A DNA stretch of 5,076 nucleotides, taken from contig PEZR01000155.1 of NCBI GenBank assembly GCA_002773975.1, forward strand, positions 6,395 through 11,470, in the 5' to 3' direction. This DNA comes from Bdellovibrio sp. CG10_big_fil_rev_8_21_14_0_10_47_8. Lineage in GTDB: Bacteria; Bdellovibrionota; Bdellovibrionia; Bdellovibrionales; Bdellovibrionaceae. Shown here piece after piece: positions 1 to 5,076 of this stretch (position 1 is its first letter; each line of letters begins with the position of its first letter). The position numbers were made by a program, and so were the translations under genes. The notes beneath the pieces were generated by a model that was not told the DNA's origin, did no database searches, and saw nothing but the letters and a program-made list of their open reading frames with translations.

Positions 1-1049
1 ACCTGCGTGGCAGTGGCGCCACCAAAAAGTTTAGACATGCTGGCCTCTCGAACGGCATAGGCATTGTTGTCCCAGGTCGCGGCGGCTTGACAGGCCAGGA
101 GCCAAGCACACTCCACTTTGACAGAAAGCCGTGAAATCACATGACGAATAGAATGCTTGGTCAAAAGTGGTCGATCAAACCGATCCGTCCCCCCCAATCG
201 CTCCAACGTGAGATCCAGAGCTCGATCACAAATGCCAACACTGACTGCTCCCAACAAGGTCTTGCTTCGATTCAAACAGTGGGTGAGAATTTTTAGCCCT
301 TTACCTTCGACTCCAAGCAAATGACTTGCTGGAATTTCAACATCTTTTAAATAAAGATGTCCGGTATTAGATTCTCTCCAACCCAGTTTTTTCTCTCCCG
401 CTCCTCGCGTGAGTCCTTTGCTGTTCCCTGGCACATAAAAACAACTGATCCCCAAAACTTCACCAGACTCACTGAATGTCTGGGCAAAAATTGAAATGTC
501 CGTTGCATAGGAAGCGTTGGTGATAAAATTCTTCTCTCCATTGAGCACATAGCCATTTTTTGTTTTGACCGCTTTGGTGGCCGTCTTTTCCAAGTCGGAA
601 CCACAGCCCTTCTCCGTCATTCCAAAACTCCAAAGGCCAAATTCCCGATGCATTTTTTCGCAAAGCCTTTTCTTCAGTTCAGGTTGCGCATAGAGAACAA
701 TGGCCGAATATCCCAAAAGATTTCCAATGAATGTTGCTGAGACCCCGGACGACCCGTAAGCCAAGGTTCTCGCAATCCAAACCAAGTCTTGGACAGGCAA
801 ATTAAGGCCGCCATGCTCCACCGGCGTAATCGGAGTCAACAGACCCAATTCATGAAGTCTCTTTGTGATGCGATGATCAAATTCCCCTTTTTCATCATAC
901 TCTGCCGAGCGGGGGATGACTTCTTCGCGGACGAAGGTTTTGAATTTTTCTAAGCAAATCTCTGGCTGAATACGGATTGTCTTTAGGGTATTTTCTTTCA
1001 TAGGAGATCCTTTTTGACGGTTGGGTTGTAGGGTTTTTCTTTGGCTCAT
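1..1049 (-). CDS. Acyl-CoA dehydrogenase, partial (C-terminus beyond left edge)
   Basis: This is a flavoenzyme of the acyl-CoA dehydrogenase family, which oxidises an acyl thioester to the 2,3-enoyl form and passes electrons through FAD to an electron-transfer flavoprotein. Numbered from the internal ATG at 1001, the N-terminal helical domain covers about 15-125. The first family signature is FGMTEKGCGSD (126-136; usual form MTEPGAGSD), followed by NGEKNFITNAS (154-164). The beta-domain end KKLGWRESNTG (204-214) and the C-terminal helical domain (about 230 on, with FDRPLLTKHSIRH) follow. About 333 codons are visible. The FAD-binding end and the region of the catalytic Glu of MCAD-like members lie outside the window, so activity cannot be judged. 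The start is ambiguous. ATG 1049 overlaps the desaturase stop (ATGA) and has GGAGG 4 nt upstream. ATG 1001 is in frame, 16 codons later, with AAGGA 6 nt upstream, and lies closer to the conserved domain. The gene is probably co-transcribed with the desaturase. The family call is firm; the substrate is unknown. Confidence 0.9.
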   Translation of the reverse strand, partial: MSQRKTLQPNRQKGSPMKENTLKTIRIQPEICLEKFKTFVREEVIPRSAEYDEKGEFDHRITKRLHELGLLTPITPVEHGGLNLPVQDLVWIARTLAYGSSGVSATFIGNLLGYSAIVLYAQPELKKRLCEKMHREFGLWSFGMTEKGCGSDLEKTATKAVKTKNGYVLNGEKNFITNASYATDISIFAQTFSESGEVLGISCFYVPGNSKGLTRGAGEKKLGWRESNTGHLYLKDVEIPASHLLGVEGKGLKILTHCLNRSKTLLGAVSVGICDRALDLTLERLGGTDRFDRPLLTKHSIRHVISRLSVKVECAWLLACQAAATWDNNAYAVREASMSKLFGGATATQ

Positions 1050-2035
1050 GCGGCCTCCGATTCGTTCAAAGTTTCAGGGGACTTTCCGCTGTTTGGAAAT
1101 ATGAAATTTTCGATGGAATAAGCTCGCTGTTGATTGAGCCATCCCGTAGTTACGATATGCAGCTGAGAGGACACTTCCGACTTTTGCAAAAGCTGATGGG
1201 CCTTTGGAAGTTCGTGCCAGGGCAAATCGACATACATATGATGTTCAGTGTGATAATTAAAATTTAGGGTCACAAATGTCTCAATCCATTTTGGATAACG
1301 ACAACTTCGGGAAACAGCATGCTGCTCCCAACTTGGAAGATGTGAGTTCTCATTCATTTCCTCTTGATTTAGATAAAGTCCGACGTGATGTGGGAGATTG
1401 ACGGTCTCGATCATCATCAAGTATCCAAAAATTCCAAAAACCATCGAAAGCAGAAGAAAGGAACTGACGGTGGAAAAAACGGCAACCCAAAATAGCAATG
1501 GCAGAAGAAAATTAACTGCCGACTGAATATTTTTTGGTGTCTCTCGCCACAACTTGTAGCTATGGTACCAAAATACAACCTGCTGATTGAACGCCGTGAA
1601 CGGAAAACCCGTCTTCCACGAGGTATTGAACAGTCCTTTTATGGATTCGGACAGACGAGGATATCGTTTGATGATTTCTAGGGTCGGATCTTTCATATAA
1701 TTTCCCGACCAATAGTGGTGCTGCAAATGGATTTTCTTCCACAGGTCATATGGCAAAAAACAAAAAACTCCAGATATAAATCCGATGATATGATTAAGGC
1801 GCCTATTTTTAAAAGTCAGTCCATGAACTGCTTCATGCATCAGGGCAAACTGGCGAAAGAAAAATACCGAAAGCACACCTGCAGCAAGGAAGCTGGTAAA
1901 AACAGAAGCTGTCATCGACAGCGCCAGCGCGGCGCCCATCAAAGCAAAATCGCATAGGCCATGGACGATCAATATTTTCGTTTGGAGAGAAAAGTTTAGC
2001 TGCCGTCGAACGAACAGATATTCGTTTTTCTTCAT
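1046..2035 (-). CDS. Membrane fatty acid desaturase (three-histidine-box family)
   Basis: The 329-residue product is an integral-membrane di-iron enzyme of the FA_desaturase type, which inserts a double bond into an acyl chain or hydroxylates or ketolates a lipid using O2 and reduced electron carriers. The three metal-binding histidine boxes are in the expected order: HEAVH (67-71), HLQHH (103-107) and HTEHH (262-266). An extra HH in NLPHHVG (213-219) precedes the last box. Hydrophobic segments at about 22-42, 44-64, 83-96 and 173-210 fit the usual four-helix layout with the boxes on the cytoplasmic side. The closing pattern NFNYHTEHHMYVDLPWHELP is typical of the family. Length is normal for bacterial members. 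The start at 2035 is the only usable one: the frame upstream is open to a TAG but holds no ATG, GTG or TTG. Its best Shine-Dalgarno (AAGGA, 2048-2052) is 12 nt away, longer than ideal. It is probably the first gene of an operon with the acyl-CoA dehydrogenase. Regiospecificity and substrate cannot be read from sequence; carotenoid-type or hydroxylase activity is a less likely alternative. Confidence 0.92.
   Translation of the reverse strand: MKKNEYLFVRRQLNFSLQTKILIVHGLCDFALMGAALALSMTASVFTSFLAAGVLSVFFFRQFALMHEAVHGLTFKNRRLNHIIGFISGVFCFLPYDLWKKIHLQHHYWSGNYMKDPTLEIIKRYPRLSESIKGLFNTSWKTGFPFTAFNQQVVFWYHSYKLWRETPKNIQSAVNFLLPLLFWVAVFSTVSSFLLLSMVFGIFGYLMMIETVNLPHHVGLYLNQEEMNENSHLPSWEQHAVSRSCRYPKWIETFVTLNFNYHTEHHMYVDLPWHELPKAHQLLQKSEVSSQLHIVTTGWLNQQRAYSIENFIFPNSGKSPETLNESEAA
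1054..1058 (-). promoter_or_regulatory. Shine-Dalgarno inside the desaturase end, for the dehydrogenase
   Basis: On the minus strand this reads GGAGG, 4 nt before the ATG at 1049, and it is embedded in the last codons of the desaturase. Together with the ATGA stop/start overlap at 1049-1046 it is the standard arrangement for translational coupling. A second, independent site (AAGGA, 1008-1012) precedes the alternative in-frame ATG at 1001 by 6 nt. Both starts may therefore be used, and the sequence alone does not decide between them. Confidence 0.55.
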
Positions 2036-2323
2036 GACTTCACCGATTCCTTGGCTGAGTTCATCAAAAATATCGGCTTTCAGCGAACAGATCTAAAGAA
2101 AATATCCGTAAAAAATTATTTAGAGATATTTTTATAAATAAAATTTTAATCAATGCCGAGACCGAGGTCAGGAGAAGCACGGCTCTGTCCCGGCTCATTT
2201 GTTTTTGAGATTCAAGAGGTTAATGTTCTGTTAACAATCAAGACCGAAGGTTGTGAACGTCCGGTACCATCCCCGTCAGTCTAGATTTGTACTTGAGCCC
2301 GGTTTCGGTCACCGCGGTTCGCA
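2036..2323. other. Intergenic region, 288 bp, no convincing gene
   Basis: This gap lies between the lipoprotein stop and the desaturase start. The desaturase-proximal part (2101-2153) is very AT-rich and may hold a promoter. The lipoprotein-proximal part (about 2154-2323) is richer in GC and has short palindromes: ACCGCGGT near 2311-2318 and TGTTAACA near 2229-2236. It also has a 7-bp inverted pair, GACCGAA near 2242 and TTCGGTC near 2304, and two copies of CGGCTC 5 nt apart near 2180-2196. No hairpin followed by a T-run marks a factor-independent terminator for the lipoprotein gene. A 43-codon plus-strand frame from ATG 2154 has no ribosome binding site and is not called. Confidence 0.6.
2125..2153 (-). 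promoter_or_regulatory. Possible promoter of the desaturase-dehydrogenase operon
   Basis: The gap upstream of the desaturase contains a strongly AT-rich run (2101-2153). On the minus strand TTGATT (2153-2148) is followed after 17 nt by AATATC (2130-2125), a weak -35/-10 pair. A better -10 match, TATAAA (2136-2131), lies between them but has no -35 at the right distance. The location, 90-120 bp before the start codon, is suitable. The match is poor enough that only the AT-rich character is certain. Confidence 0.3.
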
Positions 2324-3490
2324 TTAGGGTATGGTGGTGAAGATAATTTCTTCGCTCACCGACTTTCCCAAATCTGCGGAGATGCTCACCGCCTGAACTT
2401 TGTATGTCTCTCCTGGTTCGAGATTTCCAATATGAATCTGGTGACTGATAACCAATGCATTGTTGGTGGCGGTTAAGATTTGTTCTCCGGTTGAGACCTT
2501 TGAGATCAGAACTTGAGAAGTTGCCGGAATATCGGTCTTCCACGAAAGATATGCATCAAAGGAAAACAGTTCTGCCAATCGAAACTCAGAAATCACCGGC
2601 ACTGTGCCGGTGACACAAGGATTGTAGGACTCTTCGGATGGAATTTGAAAACTATCCTCGCCGATCGGCTGCCATCCTCGAGCTAGAAGGTCTTTATAGG
2701 GCTGGAGCGGTTTCGAGTTTTGATTGGGATCAAAAAAGTAACTATTGCCCAAATGACCACACAGAGGGTCCTGCCCGGCGACAGAAGCCTGACGCCACAT
2801 CAAAACATTTGCAATGTGGTACCGGGGCCCTTGGTAATAAACAAGCTCCAAAGGCAAGCGAGTTTCTCTGGTGAAATGAATGCTTTGGGTTGAACATCCC
2901 ATTCTCGTTGGATGGTCGCCATCATTATTAATGACATCAATCCAAACTTCTCCCATCTTAACCCGTGCAACTGCCCCGTCATCCGAGAGAATTCCAAGTT
3001 CATAGTCGCCTTCGGGCAGACTGTCTGGAAGTTTTAAAACGGTTTCGAACTTAAGTCCGAAAAATTCAATCAACTTGTTACCGAGATCATCTTGAACCAC
3101 TGAACTGGTCTGGGTCGAAAAGCCCTCGGAAAACATCCGAGTGGGAACATTCATGTCAGTAAAAAATAGACTTTGGACAGAGGGTGTCGCCTGATCAATA
3201 TAGTTTTGGGCTGAATAGTAGCGAGGCACACCAATACCCGAATAAAAGAGACTGGCCTTGATTCCCTGCTCGGGTGTTGGCGGCGTATTACCAGAAAATG
3301 GATCGCAGACCGTTTTATTCAGCGGATGTTTATTGAGGTCATAGACCGAATAGGCCGTCGCTCCAGATACAGCGCTGGCATCTTCGGCGGTGAGCTCTCC
3401 AAAACCGCCGACATGGCCGCAGCCAATAAGTCCCAATGCAAGAGCGCCTGAACTGACAGAAATCATCATGGTGGTTTTAAAGCTTTTCAT
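2324..3490 (-). CDS. Outer-membrane-type lipoprotein with PA14-like and Fn3-like domains
   Basis: The product is a 388-residue exported lipoprotein of unknown specific function. Numbered from ATG 3490, the N-terminus has a lysine followed by a hydrophobic stretch and the lipobox LIGC, with the lipidated Cys at 24. The residue after Cys is Gly, not Asp, so by the E. coli Lol rule the protein would go to the outer membrane. A flexible linker (about 25-75) leads to a PA14-like beta-sandwich (about 78-235), recognised by GDYELGILSDDGAVARV (161-177), then INNDGDHP and LELVYYQGP. PA14 domains commonly bind carbohydrate. The end (about 297-388) resembles a fibronectin type III-like domain, with GNLEPGETYKVQAVS and a terminal IFTT. 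Four further cysteines (62, 199, 244, 292) could form disulfides. A GTG directly before the ATG (3493) is also in frame, but the GGAGGT at 3501-3496 is 5 nt from the ATG and only 2 nt from the GTG, so 3490 is preferred. The gene appears monocistronic. Domain calls rest on pattern and not on a search. Confidence 0.8.
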   Translation of the reverse strand: MKSFKTTMMISVSSGALALGLIGCGHVGGFGELTAEDASAVSGATAYSVYDLNKHPLNKTVCDPFSGNTPPTPEQGIKASLFYSGIGVPRYYSAQNYIDQATPSVQSLFFTDMNVPTRMFSEGFSTQTSSVVQDDLGNKLIEFFGLKFETVLKLPDSLPEGDYELGILSDDGAVARVKMGEVWIDVINNDGDHPTRMGCSTQSIHFTRETRLPLELVYYQGPRYHIANVLMWRQASVAGQDPLCGHLGNSYFFDPNQNSKPLQPYKDLLARGWQPIGEDSFQIPSEESYNPCVTGTVPVISEFRLAELFSFDAYLSWKTDIPATSQVLISKVSTGEQILTATNNALVISHQIHIGNLEPGETYKVQAVSISADLGKSVSEEIIFTTIP

Positions 3491-3495
3491 CACAA

Positions 3496-3501
3496 ACCTC
3501 C
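3496..3501 (-). promoter_or_regulatory. Strong Shine-Dalgarno that sets the lipoprotein start
   Basis: On the minus strand this reads GGAGGT, 5 nt before the ATG at 3490. The overlapping GTG at 3493 would leave only 2 nt of spacing, so this site argues for initiation at the ATG. Confidence 0.7.
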
Positions 3502-3572
3502 GATAGGTACGACTTCATCCTACCGCCGACAGGTGACATTCAGCATTATTTTTAGATCTTTGATTCAAGATA

Positions 3573-3607
3573 GAACTCTAGAAGTTCGACACTTTTGGTG
3601 GAACTTC
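3573..3607. repeat. Clustered GAAC/GTTC inverted repeats upstream of the lipoprotein gene
   Basis: Two nested inverted repeats share an arm. GAACT (3573-3577) and AGTTC (3583-3587) are separated by 5 nt. GAAGTTC (3581-3587) and GAACTTC (3601-3607) are separated by 13 nt. The cluster lies 83-117 bp upstream of the lipoprotein start, just upstream of an AT-rich stretch that contains AATAAT (3550-3545, minus strand). It could be an operator or part of the 3' end structure of the upstream signalling operon. No known regulator box is matched with confidence. Confidence 0.35.
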
Positions 3608-3611
3608 CGAA

Positions 3612-3649
3612 AGCGACAATAGGGTATATCCTGCCAGGCTATTGTCGCT
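3612..3649 (-). terminator. Perfect 11-bp inverted repeat spanning the REC-DHp stop codon; possible terminator
   Basis: AGCGACAATAG and CTATTGTCGCT form a perfect 11-bp stem (arms 3612-3622 and 3639-3649) around a 16-nt loop, which itself contains CCTGGCAGG. On the transcript the first arm is the last codons plus the UAG of the REC-DHp gene. The second arm is followed by TTCGG and not by a uridine tract, so it is not a canonical factor-independent terminator. A 3' end stabiliser, a Rho-assisted terminator or a protein-binding site are alternatives. Confidence 0.45.
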
Positions 3650-4310
3650 GGAGTTTGATAGTATTCGAAGCCTCAGTATAGACCTGATAGGAAATCTCGG
3701 TCTGCTCAGAGACTTCCTTAATTTTCTGCAAGGTCGCTGTAATTCGATCAATTGCTGAATAGATCTTTTTCAATCGGTTTGGATCCAGAATCTGTTTGTC
3801 CTTCTCCATAGCCTGAAGTTGGCCATGAATGATCGCCAAGGGGTTATTGATTTCATGATGACAAGTGATCACCATTGCTGTGATCGCCTCGACTTCTTTC
3901 AATTTAACTCGGGCCCGGTGAACTTCGGTGGAATTCAACTGTCCCTGAATTCGAGCGGCGGCAGCATCAATGCTGATGGGCTTGGTGATATAGTCATTCG
4001 CCCCCAGTTCAAAGGCATCTAAAACATCAGTGCTGTCATCAATCATAGTTACCATAACAACTGGTAATTCTTCTTGAGGATATCTTTCCCGAATTTTCTT
4101 TAACAGCGTGAGCCCATCCATCTCGGGCATTACAATATCTAGCAAAACCAGATCAAAACATTCCATGTTCAGAATATCCATCGCCTGATTCGCACTGGTC
4201 AAAACCTTGGTTGAGAAGCCTTTTCTTTCCAAGCGCTTGGCAAACGCCGTACTGTTCAACTCATCATCATCAACAATTAATATCCGATGTTTCATCTTTT
4301 CATTTTTCAT
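3639..4310 (-). CDS. Receiver (REC) - DHp (HisKA-like) protein without ATPase domain
   Basis: This 223-residue cytoplasmic protein has an N-terminal CheY-like receiver (about 8-125). Its acidic pocket is D14-D16, the phospho-acceptor is D58 in LVLLDIVMPEMDG, the switch residue is T88, and the conserved lysine is K110 in ITKP. After a charged helical linker (about 126-143), the segment AITAMVITCHHEINNPLAIIHGQ carries an H-box (HEINNPL, His152). A second helix (about 178-200) completes a dimerisation/phosphotransfer hairpin like that of HisKA kinases. The protein then ends after about 20 residues: there are no N, G1 or G2 boxes, so no catalytic ATPase domain. It therefore cannot autophosphorylate alone and more likely receives or relays phosphate (an inference, by analogy to Spo0B-type transfer) or acts as an adaptor. 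The start is ATG 4310, immediately after the preceding TAA, with GAAAGG (4324-4319) 8 nt upstream. An internal ATG at 4295 has a poorer site. The gene is translationally coupled to the REC-Hpt gene. Confidence 0.9.
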   Translation of the reverse strand: MKNEKMKHRILIVDDDELNSTAFAKRLERKGFSTKVLTSANQAMDILNMECFDLVLLDIVMPEMDGLTLLKKIRERYPQEELPVVMVTMIDDSTDVLDAFELGANDYITKPISIDAAAARIQGQLNSTEVHRARVKLKEVEAITAMVITCHHEINNPLAIIHGQLQAMEKDKQILDPNRLKKIYSAIDRITATLQKIKEVSEQTEISYQVYTEASNTIKLQRQ

Positions 4311-5076
4311 TTAGGCAACCTTTCTTGAACTGAATTTCTTCAGCTCGGCATCGAGTTCTTTAAGGTCATCCTGTATTTTAAGAAACACTCCTGGGGCATT
4401 CACGATGTCCTTGTTTTTTCCCATCAGTTCCAACTTTAAAAGATCTTCTTGAATCTGATGGGCAAAAAAGTTTCCAATGGTACCTCGAAGCTTATGACTG
4501 GCGACACGAAGAGCCTCTGGGTCTTTGCTCTCAATCGCCTTTTGAACTTCATTCTTAAGCCCTGCCGCCGACGCCAGGTAATCCGCAATCAACTCCATCA
4601 AAACGTCTTGCTCACCTCGAAATTGCCTCTGCATCGCTGAGTGATCAAAAGATGAGACAGTATCTTTGGAAGAGGCGACTTTTACCCTGTGGAGTGCCGC
4701 AGCCAGAGACTCTGGATTGAATGGCTTTGATACAAAGTCATCCATGCCAACCTTCATGCATCTTTCCTTTTCAGTCGCAAATGCGCTGGCTGTAAGAGCG
4801 ATAATCCAGGGTCTGGTATTTTTTGAGAATCGTTGGTGCAGCTTCTGAGTGGTGACATAACCATCCATTTCAGGCATTTGACAATCCATAAATATAACAT
4901 CAAAAGGTCGGGTATTCACTAGATCCAAAACTTCCAACCCATTGGCCACACTGTCGGCATTGTATCCCAATTTTTCCAGAAACTTGAGCGCCAACAATCG
5001 ATTTGTAGAGTGATCATCGGCAACCAAAATTCGCAGTGGTTTTTTTTGCGCCATCTTCGGATCGACACTGATGTCG
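4311..5076 (-). CDS. Receiver (REC) - Hpt phosphotransfer protein, possibly the C-terminal end of a hybrid sensor kinase
   Basis: Numbered from ATG 5054 (247 residues), a CheY-like receiver covers about 7-125, with acidic residues D13 and D14, phospho-acceptor D57 in VIFMDCQMPEMDG, T88 in ALTAS and K110 in VSKPF. After a linker comes an all-helical Hpt domain (about 138-242), whose phospho-acceptor is His187 in SHKLRGTIGNFF (the HxLKG motif with R for K). REC-Hpt is the order at the C-terminus of tripartite hybrid kinases such as BarA or ArcB, though stand-alone REC-Hpt proteins exist. In favour of a longer gene, the frame continues without a stop for the 7 codons left in the window (DISVDPK), the ATG has no purine-rich Shine-Dalgarno, and PLRILVADDHSTNR resembles the receiver entry of hybrid kinases. 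Expected flow is from a sensor domain to D57 and then to H187. There is no DNA-binding output. It is coupled to the REC-DHp gene that follows. The domain calls are firm; the 5' end is undecided. Confidence 0.88.
   Translation of the reverse strand, partial: DISVDPKMAQKKPLRILVADDHSTNRLLALKFLEKLGYNADSVANGLEVLDLVNTRPFDVIFMDCQMPEMDGYVTTQKLHQRFSKNTRPWIIALTASAFATEKERCMKVGMDDFVSKPFNPESLAAALHRVKVASSKDTVSSFDHSAMQRQFRGEQDVLMELIADYLASAAGLKNEVQKAIESKDPEALRVASHKLRGTIGNFFAHQIQEDLLKLELMGKNKDIVNAPGVFLKIQDDLKELDAELKKFSSRKVA
4319..4324 (-). promoter_or_regulatory. Shine-Dalgarno of the REC-DHp gene, inside the preceding gene
   Basis: On the minus strand this reads GAAAGG, 8 nt before the ATG at 4310, and lies within the last codons of the REC-Hpt gene. 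It supports the first methionine over the one five codons later and supports coupling across the TAA|ATG junction. Confidence 0.55.

Noticed and set aside
347..663. Minus-strand frames of 85 and 64 codons within the acyl-CoA dehydrogenase
   Set aside because: They are out-of-frame readings of the dehydrogenase, whose own frame is open over the full 1-1049 stretch.
1715..1957. 80-codon plus-strand frame antisense to the desaturase
   Set aside because: It lies wholly opposite a conserved histidine-box gene, has no Shine-Dalgarno and its product resembles nothing.
2057..2091. N-terminal extension of the desaturase upstream of 2035
   Set aside because: The frame is open back to a TAG but contains no ATG, GTG or TTG, so no usable start exists.
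2154..2285. 43-codon plus-strand open frame in the intergenic gap
   Set aside because: There is no ribosome binding site before the ATG, the preceding bases are an AT-rich run and no protein family is recognisable. It is kept only as a point to search.
2238..2543. 101-codon minus-strand frame overlapping the end of the lipoprotein gene
   Set aside because: It is in a different frame of a gene with clear domain content; the translation is polar, of low complexity and has no recognisable domain.
3545..3568. TTGAAT and AATAAT as a promoter for the lipoprotein gene
   Set aside because: The spacing between the two hexamers is 12 nt, too short for a sigma-70 promoter, and no alternative -35 fits.
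3612..3649. Recombination (dif or attachment) site at the 11-bp inverted repeat
   Set aside because: The 16-nt centre is much longer than the 6-8 nt of Xer or phage core sites, and no recombinase gene or duplicated flank is present.

Overview
All supported genes lie on the minus strand, so the biological reading order runs from the right edge to the left. Base composition looks moderate. The mix of REC/Hpt/DHp signalling proteins, a PA14-plus-Fn3-like lipoprotein and membrane-lipid enzymes would fit a Gram-negative bacterium of the Bdellovibrio or deltaproteobacterial kind. That placement is an inference from gene style only; no marker gene fixes the taxonomy.

Right block (5076 to 3639): two signalling genes sit end to end. 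The first encodes a receiver domain followed by a histidine phosphotransfer (Hpt) domain. Its frame is open to the window edge and the first ATG has no evident ribosome binding site, so it may be the tail of a hybrid sensor kinase. The second starts immediately after the stop of the first (TAA|ATG). It encodes a receiver followed by a DHp-like helical hairpin with an H-box, and it has no ATP-binding domain. Neither visible product has a DNA-binding or enzymatic output domain. Together they look like phosphotransfer intermediates of a multistep phosphorelay. The second gene ends inside a perfect 11-bp inverted repeat.

Middle block (3490 to 2324): one lipoprotein gene, with a signal peptide, a lipobox, a central PA14-like beta-sandwich and a C-terminal Fn3-like domain. 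It is preceded by a 148-bp gap with GAAC/GTTC inverted repeats and a strong Shine-Dalgarno. It is followed by a 288-bp gap that has a very AT-rich stretch (possible promoter for the next operon) and a more GC-rich part without a recognisable gene.

Left block (2035 to 1): an integral-membrane fatty acid desaturase with three histidine boxes, then an acyl-CoA dehydrogenase cut off by the left edge before its catalytic glutamate. The desaturase stop and the likely upstream start of the dehydrogenase overlap as ATGA, which points to translational coupling and a shared role in acyl-chain metabolism.

There are no RNA genes, mobile elements, CRISPR arrays or integration sites that I can support. 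The most interesting points are the ATPase-less REC-DHp protein beside a REC-Hpt protein, and the coupled desaturase/dehydrogenase pair. I see no clear evidence of an entirely new system.
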